NCBI GenBank assembly: GCA_965227145.1
Contig: OZ245730.1
Coordinates: 3,038,001-3,102,000 of the forward strand
Reading direction: 5' to 3'
DNA length: 64,000 nucleotides
Source of the DNA: JACKAQ01 sp965227145
Lineage (GTDB): Bacteria; Calditrichota; Calditrichia; RBG-13-44-9; J075
Each line of letters begins with the position of its first letter. The stretch's first letter is position 1. Positions 9,379 to 18,837 of the stretch are shown here, piece by piece. The notes under the pieces were generated by a model. It was not told where the DNA came from. It saw only the letters and a list, made by a program, of their open reading frames with translations, and searched no databases. The position numbers and the translations under genes were made by a program.

Positions 9379-9402
9379 GCATAGCAGTCATTTCACAAAA
9401 AA

Positions 9403-12400
9403 TCAAACAGCATATTTTTTGAGTTTTCGATACAATTCAGCAGGATTAAATGGTTTCGTGATAAAATCGTTCATTCCGGCGGCATACACATCGCGTTTGG
9501 TTTCCATCAACGCAGAAGCCGTGAGCGCAATAATGGGAACCGTCGAATGCAGGCTATCGTCCAGATTTCGGATTTGCCGGGTTGCCTCGAGCCCGTCCAT
9601 TTCCGGCATTTGCAAATCCATCAAAACCACTGAATAATTGTTTTGTCTCGCTTTCTCCAGCGCGATTTTGCCGTTTTCCGCCGTATCCACCTCGATATCC
9701 CATTTATTCAAAAACTTTTGGGCAACGCGGATATTCACACGATTGTCCTCAGCCAGCAAAACCCTGGTTCCTTTCAGCGATGAAAACGTATCTGCAACAA
9801 AAACCGATTCCTGTGTTTTCAAAACCTGATTCAGCGGAACACGATACCGCATTACAAATGAGAACTCCGAACCTTTGTTAACCTCAGATTTTACAGATAT
9901 TTGACTATCCTGCAATTCGAGCAGTCTTTTGGTAATTGCCAAACCCAAACCGCTGCCGCCATACATTCGCGAAATATTGGATCGCGCCTGCGTAAAGCTT
10001 TCGAAAATTCGTGATAAATTCTCTTTTTCAATGCCGATGCCCGTATCTTTCACACTGAAACGCAGTTTAGCAAAATCTTTTTTGATTCCCAGGTTTTTCA
10101 CCGACACCGTTACTTTGCCTTTTTCAGTGAATTTCAGTGCGTTGTTGATCAAATTCGTGAGCACCTGATTCAGCCGGATTGCATCACCCACAACCACTTT
10201 TGGCACAGTTTTGCCAATTTTGGTCAACAACCGGTTCGATTGTTCCTCCGCTTTAAAGCTCATCGCGTGACAAATGCTTTCCACCAATCGCGCCACATCG
10301 AACGCATTTTCCTCAAATTCGATTTTCCCGGCTTCAATTTTGTTGAAATCGAGAATATCGTTAATCAGCACCAGCAAATTTTCAGCGGAAAATTTCAACG
10401 TATTCAGATTCTCGATCTGATCATTGCGGGGATTTTCCTGCCGCAACAAATGGGTCATCCCGATCACGGCATTCAGCGGCGTGCGAATTTCGTGCGACAT
10501 CATCGATAAAAACTCCGCTTTTGAATGCGACGCCTTTTCCGCTTTCTCTTTTGCCGCGATCAATTCCTGCTCGTAACGCACTTTTTCCGTAACATCTTGC
10601 GAAGTTCCGCGCACCGCCCGCACTTTCCCGGTACGGTTTAACACAACATCCGCTTTCGCGTGAATATATTTTACTTTCCCGTCCGGCGTGAGAATACGGT
10701 GCAACAATTCATATTTTTTGCCATCAACAATCGATGCCAGAATATATTGGGTCAACTTTTCGACATCTTCGGGGTGAATGGAATTCAAAAACTGATCTCT
10801 GGAAAACCGCGTTTGGTCGGTTTCCCAAATTCTGGACATTCCTTTGGACATGATCACTTCATCTTTTCGAACCAGATATTCCCAGCTTCCGATGGCAGCC
10901 AAAATTTGCGCTTCATTTAAACGATTTTCACTTTCCCGGAGCAGTATTTCAACCTCTTTTTCCCGGGTGATATCCATGAAAATGCCCGAAACACCGATGA
11001 TTTTATCGCCGTCGTACTCTGTCCGTCCCATTGCGCGAACATGTTTTTCGATACCCTTTGCAGAAATAATTTTCAGATCCAGATTGAACGGTTCGCCCGC
11101 CAGCGCTTTTTCGAACGCGGCCTGAATTATTTCCATACTTTCAGGATGATAGAAATTGATCGCCGTAGCAACGTCCGGCGAAAAATCAATATCCACATCG
11201 TGAATATTTTTTGTTTCCTCGGACCATTCCAGCGTGTTGCTGATCTCATCAAAATACCAATGCCCGATTTTGGCCGTTTCCTGGGCTTTTTTCAACATTT
11301 TTTCTGAGCGCGAAAGCTTTTCTTCTGTCCGTTTCTTTTCGGAAATATCGGTTTCGACCGCAATATAGCCTCGCCATTCGCCGTTTTCGTAAATCGGCGT
11401 TAGCGACAGATACACCCAATATCCAGATCCATCTTTGCAATAATTATAAACTTCGCCGCGGAACGTTTCGCGTGCCGCAATCGCATTATTTATAGCATCC
11501 AACGTTTCCTGTTTTGATTTGGGGCCGGAAAGCAGTTCCTCCGGCGTTTTACCCACCAGTTCATCCATGCGATACAGTGACAATTGCTCGAAACTTTTAT
11601 TCACCCAGGTAATTTTTCCCTGCGTGTCCGTAATCAGCACACCGTTGATGGTTCTTTCCGCAACGAGCGCCAATCGGCGAACATCCGCTTCCGCTTTTTT
11701 CAATTTGGAAATATCCGTATGTGTGCCAATAAAGCGTTTGGGTTTACCGTCTGCAGTGCGTTCAATAATTTTCCCATGTGAAATAATCCAAACATAATGC
11801 CCGGATTTATGGCGCATGCGAAATTCGATGTAATAATGGCTGGTTTCTTCGTTAATATGTTTTTCGATCTTCTTTTGGGCTAAGGGCAAATCTTCCGGGT
11901 GCACCCGAATTGCCCACTCTTCCAGCGAATCGGAAATTTCGTGCGGTTCGTAGCCCAACAGTTTTTTCCAGGTGTTGGAATAAAATACGGTATTGTTTTC
12001 AACATCCCAATCCCACACACCCTGGTTCGCGTTTTCCAACGCAAACGCCCAACGCTGTTCGTTGATTTGCAGTTTTCGCTGCAGCTCAAATTTTTCCGTA
12101 ATATCTGATATTGCGGCAGTTATCGTTATTGCATCGTTTACCGGATCGATCACTCTGGAAATCGTCGCGGTATAATACCGTTTATCAGCGGGGTGTTGAT
12201 ACTCCAGTTTTATCGTTTCACCGGTTTTGAGCACCGTTTTAAAATTGTTTGAAAAGTATTCCCCAAACTCGCCGGTGAAAACTTCCCGGATGGTTCTGCC
12301 GATAAAAACATCCTCCGGTATGAACAACCGTGAGGGATCGGACACCCATACCGCGAGAAACCGTTCATTTTCATCAAACTGAAACACGATATCCTTGATA

Positions 12401-12831
12401 GATTTTACAACCGCTTTCAGATTATTATTGGCTCTGTCCAGATTCTCTTTTGCTTCGTGCAGTTCCGTAATATCCTGACAGGTACCGGTAATATTAACCG
12501 GTTGCCCATTTTCATATTCCGTAATAATGTTGGATTGAACAACACACACTGCGCCGTCCGGCCGGATAATTCGCTGGCTAAACTGGCAGCTCCCGCTGGC
12601 AATGCATTCCGCAATTTTCGATTGAACGTATTCAACATCATCCGGATGCACCAGTTGGAAATATTCTTCGTTTGACGGGGATGGTTTACCAGGATCAATA
12701 CCGTATATTCGATACGTGCCTTCCGACCATATTGTGGTTTCTGTTGCTAATTGCAGAACCCAATATCCAACCTTTGCCTGCTTCTCAATTTGCTCTAATA
12801 ATGCATCTTTGTTCAAGAAGCTATTCTTCAC
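9403..12831 (-). CDS. Multi-PAS hybrid sensor histidine kinase with C-terminal receiver
   Basis: The 1142-residue protein begins with GTG and has no membrane segment, so it is a cytoplasmic sensor. Residues about 10-750 hold six or seven PAS/PAC modules, recognisable by repeats such as YRIYGIDPGKPSPS, GYWVYLSLTPIYENGEWRG and ISDITEK. A HisKA domain follows with phospho-acceptor His780 (MMSHEIRTPLNAVIG), then a HATPase with NLINNALKFTEKG, DTGIGIEKE and GGSGLGLAI. The receiver domain occupies about 1020-1140 with phospho-acceptor Asp1072 (VVLMDLQMPEMDG) and the conserved Lys in FITKPF. Phosphate can therefore pass from His to Asp within the protein, or on to an HPt protein not encoded nearby. 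No output partner is adjacent. The signal is unknown. Confidence 0.9.
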   Translation of the reverse strand: MKNSFLNKDALLEQIEKQAKVGYWVLQLATETTIWSEGTYRIYGIDPGKPSPSNEEYFQLVHPDDVEYVQSKIAECIASGSCQFSQRIIRPDGAVCVVQSNIITEYENGQPVNITGTCQDITELHEAKENLDRANNNLKAVVKSIKDIVFQFDENERFLAVWVSDPSRLFIPEDVFIGRTIREVFTGEFGEYFSNNFKTVLKTGETIKLEYQHPADKRYYTATISRVIDPVNDAITITAAISDITEKFELQRKLQINEQRWAFALENANQGVWDWDVENNTVFYSNTWKKLLGYEPHEISDSLEEWAIRVHPEDLPLAQKKIEKHINEETSHYYIEFRMRHKSGHYVWIISHGKIIERTADGKPKRFIGTHTDISKLKKAEADVRRLALVAERTINGVLITDTQGKITWVNKSFEQLSLYRMDELVGKTPEELLSGPKSKQETLDAINNAIAARETFRGEVYNYCKDGSGYWVYLSLTPIYENGEWRGYIAVETDISEKKRTEEKLSRSEKMLKKAQETAKIGHWYFDEISNTLEWSEETKNIHDVDIDFSPDVATAINFYHPESMEIIQAAFEKALAGEPFNLDLKIISAKGIEKHVRAMGRTEYDGDKIIGVSGIFMDITREKEVEILLRESENRLNEAQILAAIGSWEYLVRKDEVIMSKGMSRIWETDQTRFSRDQFLNSIHPEDVEKLTQYILASIVDGKKYELLHRILTPDGKVKYIHAKADVVLNRTGKVRAVRGTSQDVTEKVRYEQELIAAKEKAEKASHSKAEFLSMMSHEIRTPLNAVIGMTHLLRQENPRNDQIENLNTLKFSAENLLVLINDILDFNKIEAGKIEFEENAFDVARLVESICHAMSFKAEEQSNRLLTKIGKTVPKVVVGDAIRLNQVLTNLINNALKFTEKGKVTVSVKNLGIKKDFAKLRFSVKDTGIGIEKENLSRIFESFTQARSNISRMYGGSGLGLAITKRLLELQDSQISVKSEVNKGSEFSFVMRYRVPLNQVLKTQESVFVADTFSSLKGTRVLLAEDNRVNIRVAQKFLNKWDIEVDTAENGKIALEKARQNNYSVVLMDLQMPEMDGLEATRQIRNLDDSLHSTVPIIALTASALMETKRDVYAAGMNDFITKPFNPAELYRKLKKYAV

Positions 12832-13171
12832 GTCTTTTACCCGGTTTTCAATTCGACTAAAAAATTATATTCTTCCACTCTAAATTTCGACACAAATTAT
12901 GTGAACGTTAATCCCCTTTATTCAAATCTAACGGCCGGGAATACAGCATCAGAATCAGCAAATTAACGCTGCGGAGTAAGAATAAAGTGCCGTGCTTTGC
13001 CCAAAACGATTCTTTTCCGGTAAAATTTGCGGTTCGGAATTTGTTGATTGGGCGCACTTTTAGATATACAAATATTCACTTATTTTGACGAAAGCTTCTC
13101 TATTATCGGGTTCAAGGGTCGATGATAAGCCATAATTAGTGATTTTTATTCCACTATTTAAAAAGGATTTT
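12832..13171. other. 340-base intergenic region between the divergent kinase and umuD genes
   Basis: It must hold the promoters of the hybrid kinase (minus) and umuDC (plus). A weak pair TTGTTG / TATACA with an 18-base gap lies near 13037-13066. I see no convincing inverted repeat that could be named a LexA operator, no hairpin terminator and no credible small gene. Confidence 0.4.
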
Positions 13172-13612
13172 ATGGCGATGGATCGACCGTGTAAAAACAA
13201 ACATCTCCTGCCGGTTGCCCGGCTACCGCTGCTGCTGAAGTTCAGTTTGATACCGGCACGCGCCGGTTTTCCCTCCCCTGCGGATGATTACCTGGAAGGC
13301 AAGCTGGATATTAATCGATTGCTCATCCGGCATCCGAATTCAACCTACATTTTCCGGGTGGAAGGCGATTCCATGGTTTCGGAGCGCATCTGCAACGATG
13401 ATCTGCTGATTATCGACACTTCCATCACACCCAAATCCGGCGAAATTATTTTGGCAGTGCTGGACGGCGGGTTTGTGGTAAAACGCATGATTCAGCGCGA
13501 TAACCACATTCTGCTGATGGCAATGGACGGCGATTTCGACCCGATTCTGGTAAAACCGGAGCGGGATTTCGAAATATGGGGAAAAGTGACTTTCGCAATC
13601 CACAGATATTGA
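13172..13612 (+). CDS. umuD: UmuD-like LexA/S24-family self-cleaving protease, polymerase V accessory subunit
   Basis: The 146-residue protein is cut by itself on a RecA filament and then joins UmuC as the mutagenic DNA polymerase V. The self-cleavage site is Ala31-Gly32 in RAGFPSPADDY. The catalytic dyad is Ser67 (GDSM) and Lys104 (VVKRM). The spacings, 36 residues from cleavage site to Ser and 37 from Ser to Lys, equal those of Escherichia coli UmuD. The start at 13172 follows AAGGA at 13162-13167 and avoids an unsupported upstream GTG. umuC follows 8 bases after the stop. An SOS operator was not recognised. Confidence 0.93.
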   Translation: MAMDRPCKNKHLLPVARLPLLLKFSLIPARAGFPSPADDYLEGKLDINRLLIRHPNSTYIFRVEGDSMVSERICNDDLLIIDTSITPKSGEIILAVLDGGFVVKRMIQRDNHILLMAMDGDFDPILVKPERDFEIWGKVTFAIHRY

Positions 13613-13620
13613 GGCAAAAT

Positions 13621-14889
13621 TTGTTTGCATTAGTGGATTGCAACAGCTTTTACGCCTCCTGCGAAAAAGTGTTTCGCCCGGATTTGCGGCATGCGCCGGT
13701 GGTGGTGCTTTCCAACAACGATGGCTGCATTGTGGCGCGCAGCCCGGAAGCAAAACGGTTGGGCATCGATATGGCGCGACCGGCGTATCAGATACAGCAA
13801 GTGTTGGAAAAACATAATGTTACGATATTTTCCAGCAACTACGCGCTGTATGGCGATATGAGCCAACGGGTGATGCAAACGCTGGCCGGTTTTGTGCCGG
13901 CGGTGGAGGTATATTCCATCGACGAAGCGTTCATGGATTTGCGGGGGATGCGCGCCAACAATTGGCCGCTGTTTGCCGAAACCGTTCGCGATACCGTTCA
14001 GCAATACACCAAAATTCCCACCGGCGTGGGTATCGCGCCCACCAAAACGCTGGCGAAACTGGCCAACCACGTCGCTAAAAAATGGCGCGGCTATTCGGGC
14101 ATTTGTGTGCTGGATAATCCCGCGCTCATCCGCGGTATTCTGAATAATTTTCCGGTGGAAAATTTATGGGGAATCGGCAAACAATACACCAACCGGTTGG
14201 GGAAATTTGGCATCCAAACCGCCGGACAGCTCGTTAAAGCACACGATTCCTGGATTTTGAAAGAATTAACGGTCGTCGGGTTGCGACTGGTTGAGGAGCT
14301 GCGCGGCAAACCGTGCATCGCGTTGGAAACCGTTCCGGGACCGAAAAAAGGGATCTGCACATCGCGCTCGTTTGGCGATGACGTAACGGCACTCACCGAT
14401 CTGGAATCGGCAGTCACCGCGTTTGCCGGCAACTGCGCCCGAAAATTGCGGGTGGATAAATCCTGCGCCAAACAGATTTCGGTATTTTTGCACACCAACT
14501 GTTTCCGGCCGGATCAACCGCAATATTGCAATTATCGCATCATCGAATTGCCCGTGGCCAGCAACAGTACGCCGGAGTTGGTCACATACGCGCTGCGTTG
14601 TTTGCGATTAATTTTCAGGGAAGGATATCGATACAAAAAAGCCGGCGTGATGGTAGATGATATTTTCCCGGAAACCGAAACACAGCTCAACCTGTTCGAC
14701 GATGTTCAGCGGGACAGGCAGCAGCGGATTTCCGGAATCATGGACTCGCTAAATCAAAAAATAGGGAAAGATGCGTTATTTATTGCGGCGCAGGGTGCCC
14801 GGCAAAACGGGTGGCGATTGCGCCAGCAGCGGCTCTCGCCCCGTTACACCACTCGCTGGACGGATTTGCCGAAAGCACGGTTTGGGTAA
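13621..14889 (+). CDS. umuC: UmuC, catalytic subunit of error-prone DNA polymerase V (Y family)
   Basis: Translesion DNA polymerase. I choose the TTG at 13621 because it gives the family N-terminus FALVDCNSFYASCE, follows GAGG at 13611-13614, and yields 422 residues, the same length as the E. coli protein. An ATG at 13576 would overlap umuD and add 15 unrelated residues. Active-site acidic residues are visible in ALVDCNSFYASCE and in VYSIDEAFMDL (SIDE motif). The palm is followed by helix-hairpin-helix (NLWGIGKQYTNRLGKFGI), the little finger domain, and a C-terminal UmuC-specific tail containing TQLNLFDD, a probable beta-clamp binding motif (QLNLF). It is in an operon with umuD and converges on the helicase gene. 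Confidence 0.95.
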   Translation: MFALVDCNSFYASCEKVFRPDLRHAPVVVLSNNDGCIVARSPEAKRLGIDMARPAYQIQQVLEKHNVTIFSSNYALYGDMSQRVMQTLAGFVPAVEVYSIDEAFMDLRGMRANNWPLFAETVRDTVQQYTKIPTGVGIAPTKTLAKLANHVAKKWRGYSGICVLDNPALIRGILNNFPVENLWGIGKQYTNRLGKFGIQTAGQLVKAHDSWILKELTVVGLRLVEELRGKPCIALETVPGPKKGICTSRSFGDDVTALTDLESAVTAFAGNCARKLRVDKSCAKQISVFLHTNCFRPDQPQYCNYRIIELPVASNSTPELVTYALRCLRLIFREGYRYKKAGVMVDDIFPETETQLNLFDDVQRDRQQRISGIMDSLNQKIGKDALFIAAQGARQNGWRLRQQRLSPRYTTRWTDLPKARFG

Positions 14890-14917
14890 TCGGGGAAATG
14901 GAATATCGAATACAACA

Positions 14918-17140
14918 TCAGCTATCCGCTTTTTGCAGATTGGCATATTCGGCGATCAACTTTTTCATCCCGGCGCCTTTGAAAAACACGCTGAGTTTGG
15001 TGCCCATTCCCGTGCCTTCCATGCCCAAAATTTGCCCGCGGCCATAGGTTTCGTGAATCACCCAATCGCCGATTTTCCAAATGCCTTCGCTGGTCATCAT
15101 TTCTGCGGCGTAGGTTGGTGCCTGCGAATCGTCGTAGCTGCGATGGCGGTTATAGCGCGAGTTATCCGTGCCTTCCCAACTGCCGACGGACGTGCGGGTT
15201 TTCAAAAATTCGATGGGAATTTCGTTCAGAAAACGGGACGCCATACTGCGGAAGGAATTGCCGCTGCCGCCTGATGTGAATCGCCGCCGTTGACGCGCCC
15301 ATGTTAAATATAAATAATCCTTTGCACGGGTCATTCCCACATAAAATAAACGGCGTTCTTCTTCGAGATTTTCGTCATTTTCCAGCGATCGGAACAGCGG
15401 AAACAACCCGTCTTCCATCCCCGCGACAATCACCAGCGGAAATTCCAGACCTTTGGCGCTGTGCAGCGTCATCAGCGTTACGGCGGAGCTGGTCGGGTCC
15501 CAGCGGTCGATGTCGGTCAGCAACGCCACATCTTCCAGATATTGGGCGAGCGTGGCAAATTCGCCGGTCGCGTTTTCGGAAAATGCCGCGATACTGTTCA
15601 ACAATTCGTTGATGTTTTCCAGCCGGGTTTGGTCGTCGGGCAATGCGCTGAGGTCATACATTCGCGCCAGCCCAAACATGTCCACAACTTCGGTTGCGAT
15701 TTCAAACGCGCTGGACACCTCAATTCGGTTTTGCAATTTCGCCAGTTGTCCGGCAAATTCCAGCACTTTGCTTTTGGCGCCGGCGGGAAGCCCATCGATA
15801 TTTGCCACGCTGAACATCGCATTGTGCAGCGAAATGCCGTTGCGATCGGCAAATTCCTGCAATTTTTGGAGCGTTTTTCCGCCAATTCCCCGGGTCGGGA
15901 AATTGATAATCCGTTGCAGTGCAATCGAATCGTTATTGTTCACCAACACCCGCAGATATGCGAGCACATCTTTCACTTCTTTGCGATCGTAAAATTTGGT
16001 GCCACCGACAATCACATACGGCACATTGGCGCGCCGGAGTTTATCTTCCAGCGCCCGCGATTGCGCGTTGGTCCGGTAGAGAATCGCCATATCCCGAAAA
16101 TCCAGATCGTGATCGCGTTTGGCCTGTTTCAAAATAGAAACAGCCTGGGCAGCTTCTACGCCTTCGTCCGATGTTTCGACAACCTGGATATCCGAACCGC
16201 CGGCTTTATCGCTCCACAAATTTTTGCCGAGCCGTTTGGAATTGTTGCGCACCACCGCGTTCGCGGCATCGAGAATAATTTGAGTGGACCGATAATTTTG
16301 CTCCAGCCGCACCACTTCGCAGTCCGGATAATCGCGCTCGAAGCTGAGGATATTTTCAATATCCGCGCCACGCCAGCGATAAATACTCTGATCTTCGTCG
16401 CCAACCACACAAATTCGCCGATGCGTTTCCGACAATTTTTTCACAAAATAATATTGCGCTTTGTTGGTATCCTGATATTCATCCACCAACACATAGCGGA
16501 ATTTTTGCTGATATTTTTTGAGAATTTCCGGCTCGCGAGTGAACAAATCGAGCGGTTTGATCAGCAGATCGTCAAAATCCATAGCGTTATTGCGCCGCAA
16601 AGCCGTTTCATATCCGCTATAAATTTTGGCAATTTGTCGGTCTGCAAAATCGCCGGCGCGTTCCTCAAACATTTTCGGACTGATCAATTTATTTTTGCAA
16701 TCGCTGATTTTGTGCTGCGCGGAACGCGGTTTCAGCGTGGTTTGGTTGATGTTCAACCCTTCCATCACCTGCTGAATCAGCCGAACCTGATCATCCACAT
16801 CGTAAATGGTGAAACTGGTATCGTATCCGAGATGCTGGCTTTCGATGCGCAAAATGCGGGCGCAAATCGAGTGAAATGTGCCGATCCACATGCCGTCGGT
16901 TGCCATTCCCACCAGTTCATCCACCCGGTGACGCATTTCTCCGGCGGCTTTATTGGTGAACGTTACCGCCAAAATTTCCCATGGCTGAACCACGCGACGG
17001 TCGAGCAAATAGGCAATTTTGAAGGTTAGCACGCGGGTTTTGCCGCTGCCGGCACCGGCGAGGATCAGCAACGGCCCATCCTGATATTCCACTGCGCGGC
17101 GCTGTTCGGGATTGAGATCAGAAATTTTTGAGAAATCCAT
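14918..17140 (-). CDS. pcrA: UvrD/PcrA-type superfamily 1 DNA helicase
   Basis: A 740-residue ATP-dependent 3'-5' DNA helicase used in repair and in clearing replication conflicts. Motifs in order: Q motif LNPEQRRAVEY, Walker A GAGSGKT (residues 29-35), TFTNKAAGEMRHRV (Ia), VDEYQDTNKAQ (Walker B, about 220), VGDEDQSIYRWRGA (III), LEQNYRSTQIIL (IV), LMTLHSAKGLEFPLV (V) and EERRLFYVGMTRAKDYLYL (VI). The C-terminus has the flexible linker and Tudor-like fold (GDWVIHETYGRGQILGMEG) that binds RNA polymerase in PcrA. It converges on umuC with a 28-base gap and no obvious terminator. The name pcrA rather than uvrD is a choice within one family. Confidence 0.93.
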   Translation of the reverse strand: MDFSKISDLNPEQRRAVEYQDGPLLILAGAGSGKTRVLTFKIAYLLDRRVVQPWEILAVTFTNKAAGEMRHRVDELVGMATDGMWIGTFHSICARILRIESQHLGYDTSFTIYDVDDQVRLIQQVMEGLNINQTTLKPRSAQHKISDCKNKLISPKMFEERAGDFADRQIAKIYSGYETALRRNNAMDFDDLLIKPLDLFTREPEILKKYQQKFRYVLVDEYQDTNKAQYYFVKKLSETHRRICVVGDEDQSIYRWRGADIENILSFERDYPDCEVVRLEQNYRSTQIILDAANAVVRNNSKRLGKNLWSDKAGGSDIQVVETSDEGVEAAQAVSILKQAKRDHDLDFRDMAILYRTNAQSRALEDKLRRANVPYVIVGGTKFYDRKEVKDVLAYLRVLVNNNDSIALQRIINFPTRGIGGKTLQKLQEFADRNGISLHNAMFSVANIDGLPAGAKSKVLEFAGQLAKLQNRIEVSSAFEIATEVVDMFGLARMYDLSALPDDQTRLENINELLNSIAAFSENATGEFATLAQYLEDVALLTDIDRWDPTSSAVTLMTLHSAKGLEFPLVIVAGMEDGLFPLFRSLENDENLEEERRLFYVGMTRAKDYLYLTWARQRRRFTSGGSGNSFRSMASRFLNEIPIEFLKTRTSVGSWEGTDNSRYNRHRSYDDSQAPTYAAEMMTSEGIWKIGDWVIHETYGRGQILGMEGTGMGTKLSVFFKGAGMKKLIAEYANLQKADS

Positions 17141-17229
17141 TGGTTCCGGGGGTTTGGTTTTGAATAAAATAAATCGCAGACCGGCAGGAAATTAAACCAG
17201 CACCATTGAAAATGAAAGGGATAATTGAA

Positions 17230-18810
17230 TCAGGGGTTGGCAAGTTTCCAGTTGTCGCTGACTGTCGGGAAAATCGGGCGATTGGTGCCTGCGCGATAGA
17301 ATCTGGTGGTCGCCCACGGATTGTTTTTAAACCGGACAACCTGAATCGTATCCAACACTGCTTCGTTAATTTTAACGGGAAAAACATTCCGGAGGCTGTC
17401 GCAGGTTTGTTGGAGCAACTGAATTTTTTTGTGGATCATCGCATCGTTTTTGACTTGCGGGGCATCGTAATCCAACGCCGGACCGGTTTCTTTATCGACA
17501 ACATATTTATCGTTAAAATTGGTGTAAAATTCAATCAAATCGTTGTCGGTAAAGGGCATTTTTTTGGTGACATGACTTGCGGATGCCTCAAAAACCCATT
17601 TATCCTGCCAGGTTTTCAACCCTTTTTGAACGCTCGGGGCATCTGCCAAATCACGTCCTTTGGCACGCTGAACGGTAAAATAATCGCGAATGGATAGCTG
17701 AATGGCATAATCCAGCATGGTATGGTAATCGTCCGCTTTTGCTGTTTCCGGGTTGACATATCGCGTTTTGAAATACGGCAAAAACTCACCGATCGAAACG
17801 CTACCATCGCGCCAGGTGAAAAACACTGCATCAAAATTATCCCGCAATTTTACCATCGCGGTAAATTTATCCGCCGCGTTTTGCACATCCAGTAAAAATA
17901 CGCCGCGTTTGATATCAAAATTCTTTTCCCACTCAACGAGCGCGGGTGCTAACAGGTTAAATGCATCGGCTTTGGTTTTTACTTCCAACGGCGTCATCAT
18001 GTCAACGACGTATTTTTTTACCAACTCACCATATTTCCGGTAAAAAATAATTTGCTCAAAACGCGAAGCCAGGCTTTTGTATTCGTTAGTTGTCACCGCC
18101 GACCGGCGAATGTCCAACACTTGAAAAATTAAATAGTTATCGTTGATTTCTACCGGATCGGAAATTTCGCCGAAAGGCAGGTTTTCGATAACTTCCAATA
18201 TTTCCGGGCTGATTTGCTGGTAATCCACATATTCACTGATCAACTGATTGGGATCGATTCTGCGTTGCTCCGGATTATTATTTTGCAACTCATCGACTGT
18301 TTCGGCATACCCGACTTCGCGCATGCGTTGGGCAACTTTTTGGGCGTTCTCCAAATTATTTTCCGGCCAATACCGAAATTTAAACGTCACTTTGGATTTG
18401 TTGATTTCCTCTTTGATCTCGTCCGGCGTTACCTCAATTTTGCTGCGGACATCGGCTTCCAACAGCGCATCGATCATCAATTCCTGACGCAGCTCTTCTG
18501 TTTCAGCCAAAATCCAGGTGCTTTTCTCCAGACCTAATTGGTAGCCTTTTTTCGCCAGCAGTTTTTCGTTGATCATAAAATCCAGATAACTGCGTTTTTT
18601 TGTATCGATCGTCGCGCCCGGTTTGAGGTGCCCGGATGCATTTTCGTAGCTCATAACAAAATCTGTCGCTGTGATGCACTCTTCCCCGATAGTTGCCACA
18701 ACCGGTTCTTCTTCGGTTTTTGTGCAGCTATATAAGACAAAAATCGCTGTTACGAATAACAGCGATTTTATTGTTTTGAAAATCACGATATTGCTTATTT
18801 TTTTATCCAT
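17230..18810 (-). CDS. PpiC/SurA-like peptidyl-prolyl isomerase lipoprotein
   Basis: The 526-residue product starts at ATG 18810 (a TTG at 18831 is also possible), with a hydrophobic segment ending in the lipobox LYSC, so it is probably a lipoprotein. Residues about 30-140 resemble the SurA N-terminal chaperone domain (LDFMINEKLLAKKGYQLG, then VTPDEIKEEI). Residues about 145-260 look like a degenerate parvulin domain (NLPFGEISDPVEINDNYLIFQVLDIRRS). The rest is a long helical tail. SurA-type proteins help outer-membrane barrels fold. It lies 27 bases after the PorV-like gene and ends the apparent operon, which fits a dedicated chaperone for that complex. Isomerase activity is uncertain. Confidence 0.65.
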   Translation of the reverse strand: MDKKISNIVIFKTIKSLLFVTAIFVLYSCTKTEEEPVVATIGEECITATDFVMSYENASGHLKPGATIDTKKRSYLDFMINEKLLAKKGYQLGLEKSTWILAETEELRQELMIDALLEADVRSKIEVTPDEIKEEINKSKVTFKFRYWPENNLENAQKVAQRMREVGYAETVDELQNNNPEQRRIDPNQLISEYVDYQQISPEILEVIENLPFGEISDPVEINDNYLIFQVLDIRRSAVTTNEYKSLASRFEQIIFYRKYGELVKKYVVDMMTPLEVKTKADAFNLLAPALVEWEKNFDIKRGVFLLDVQNAADKFTAMVKLRDNFDAVFFTWRDGSVSIGEFLPYFKTRYVNPETAKADDYHTMLDYAIQLSIRDYFTVQRAKGRDLADAPSVQKGLKTWQDKWVFEASASHVTKKMPFTDNDLIEFYTNFNDKYVVDKETGPALDYDAPQVKNDAMIHKKIQLLQQTCDSLRNVFPVKINEAVLDTIQVVRFKNNPWATTRFYRAGTNRPIFPTVSDNWKLANP

Positions 18811-18837
18811 TCCAGAAAAAATATCTTCCAAATTTGT

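Noticed and set aside
12832..13171. SOS (LexA) operator before umuDC
   Set aside because: I looked for an inverted repeat of GTTC/GAAC or CTG-N10-CAG type and found no convincing one.
13576..13620. ATG at 13576 as the start of umuC
   Set aside because: It would overlap umuD by 37 bases and add 15 residues absent from the family; the TTG at 13621 gives the canonical N-terminus and length.
15461..17029. 522-codon plus-strand frame opposite the helicase gene
   Set aside because: Shadow of pcrA, whose helicase motifs are complete on the minus strand.
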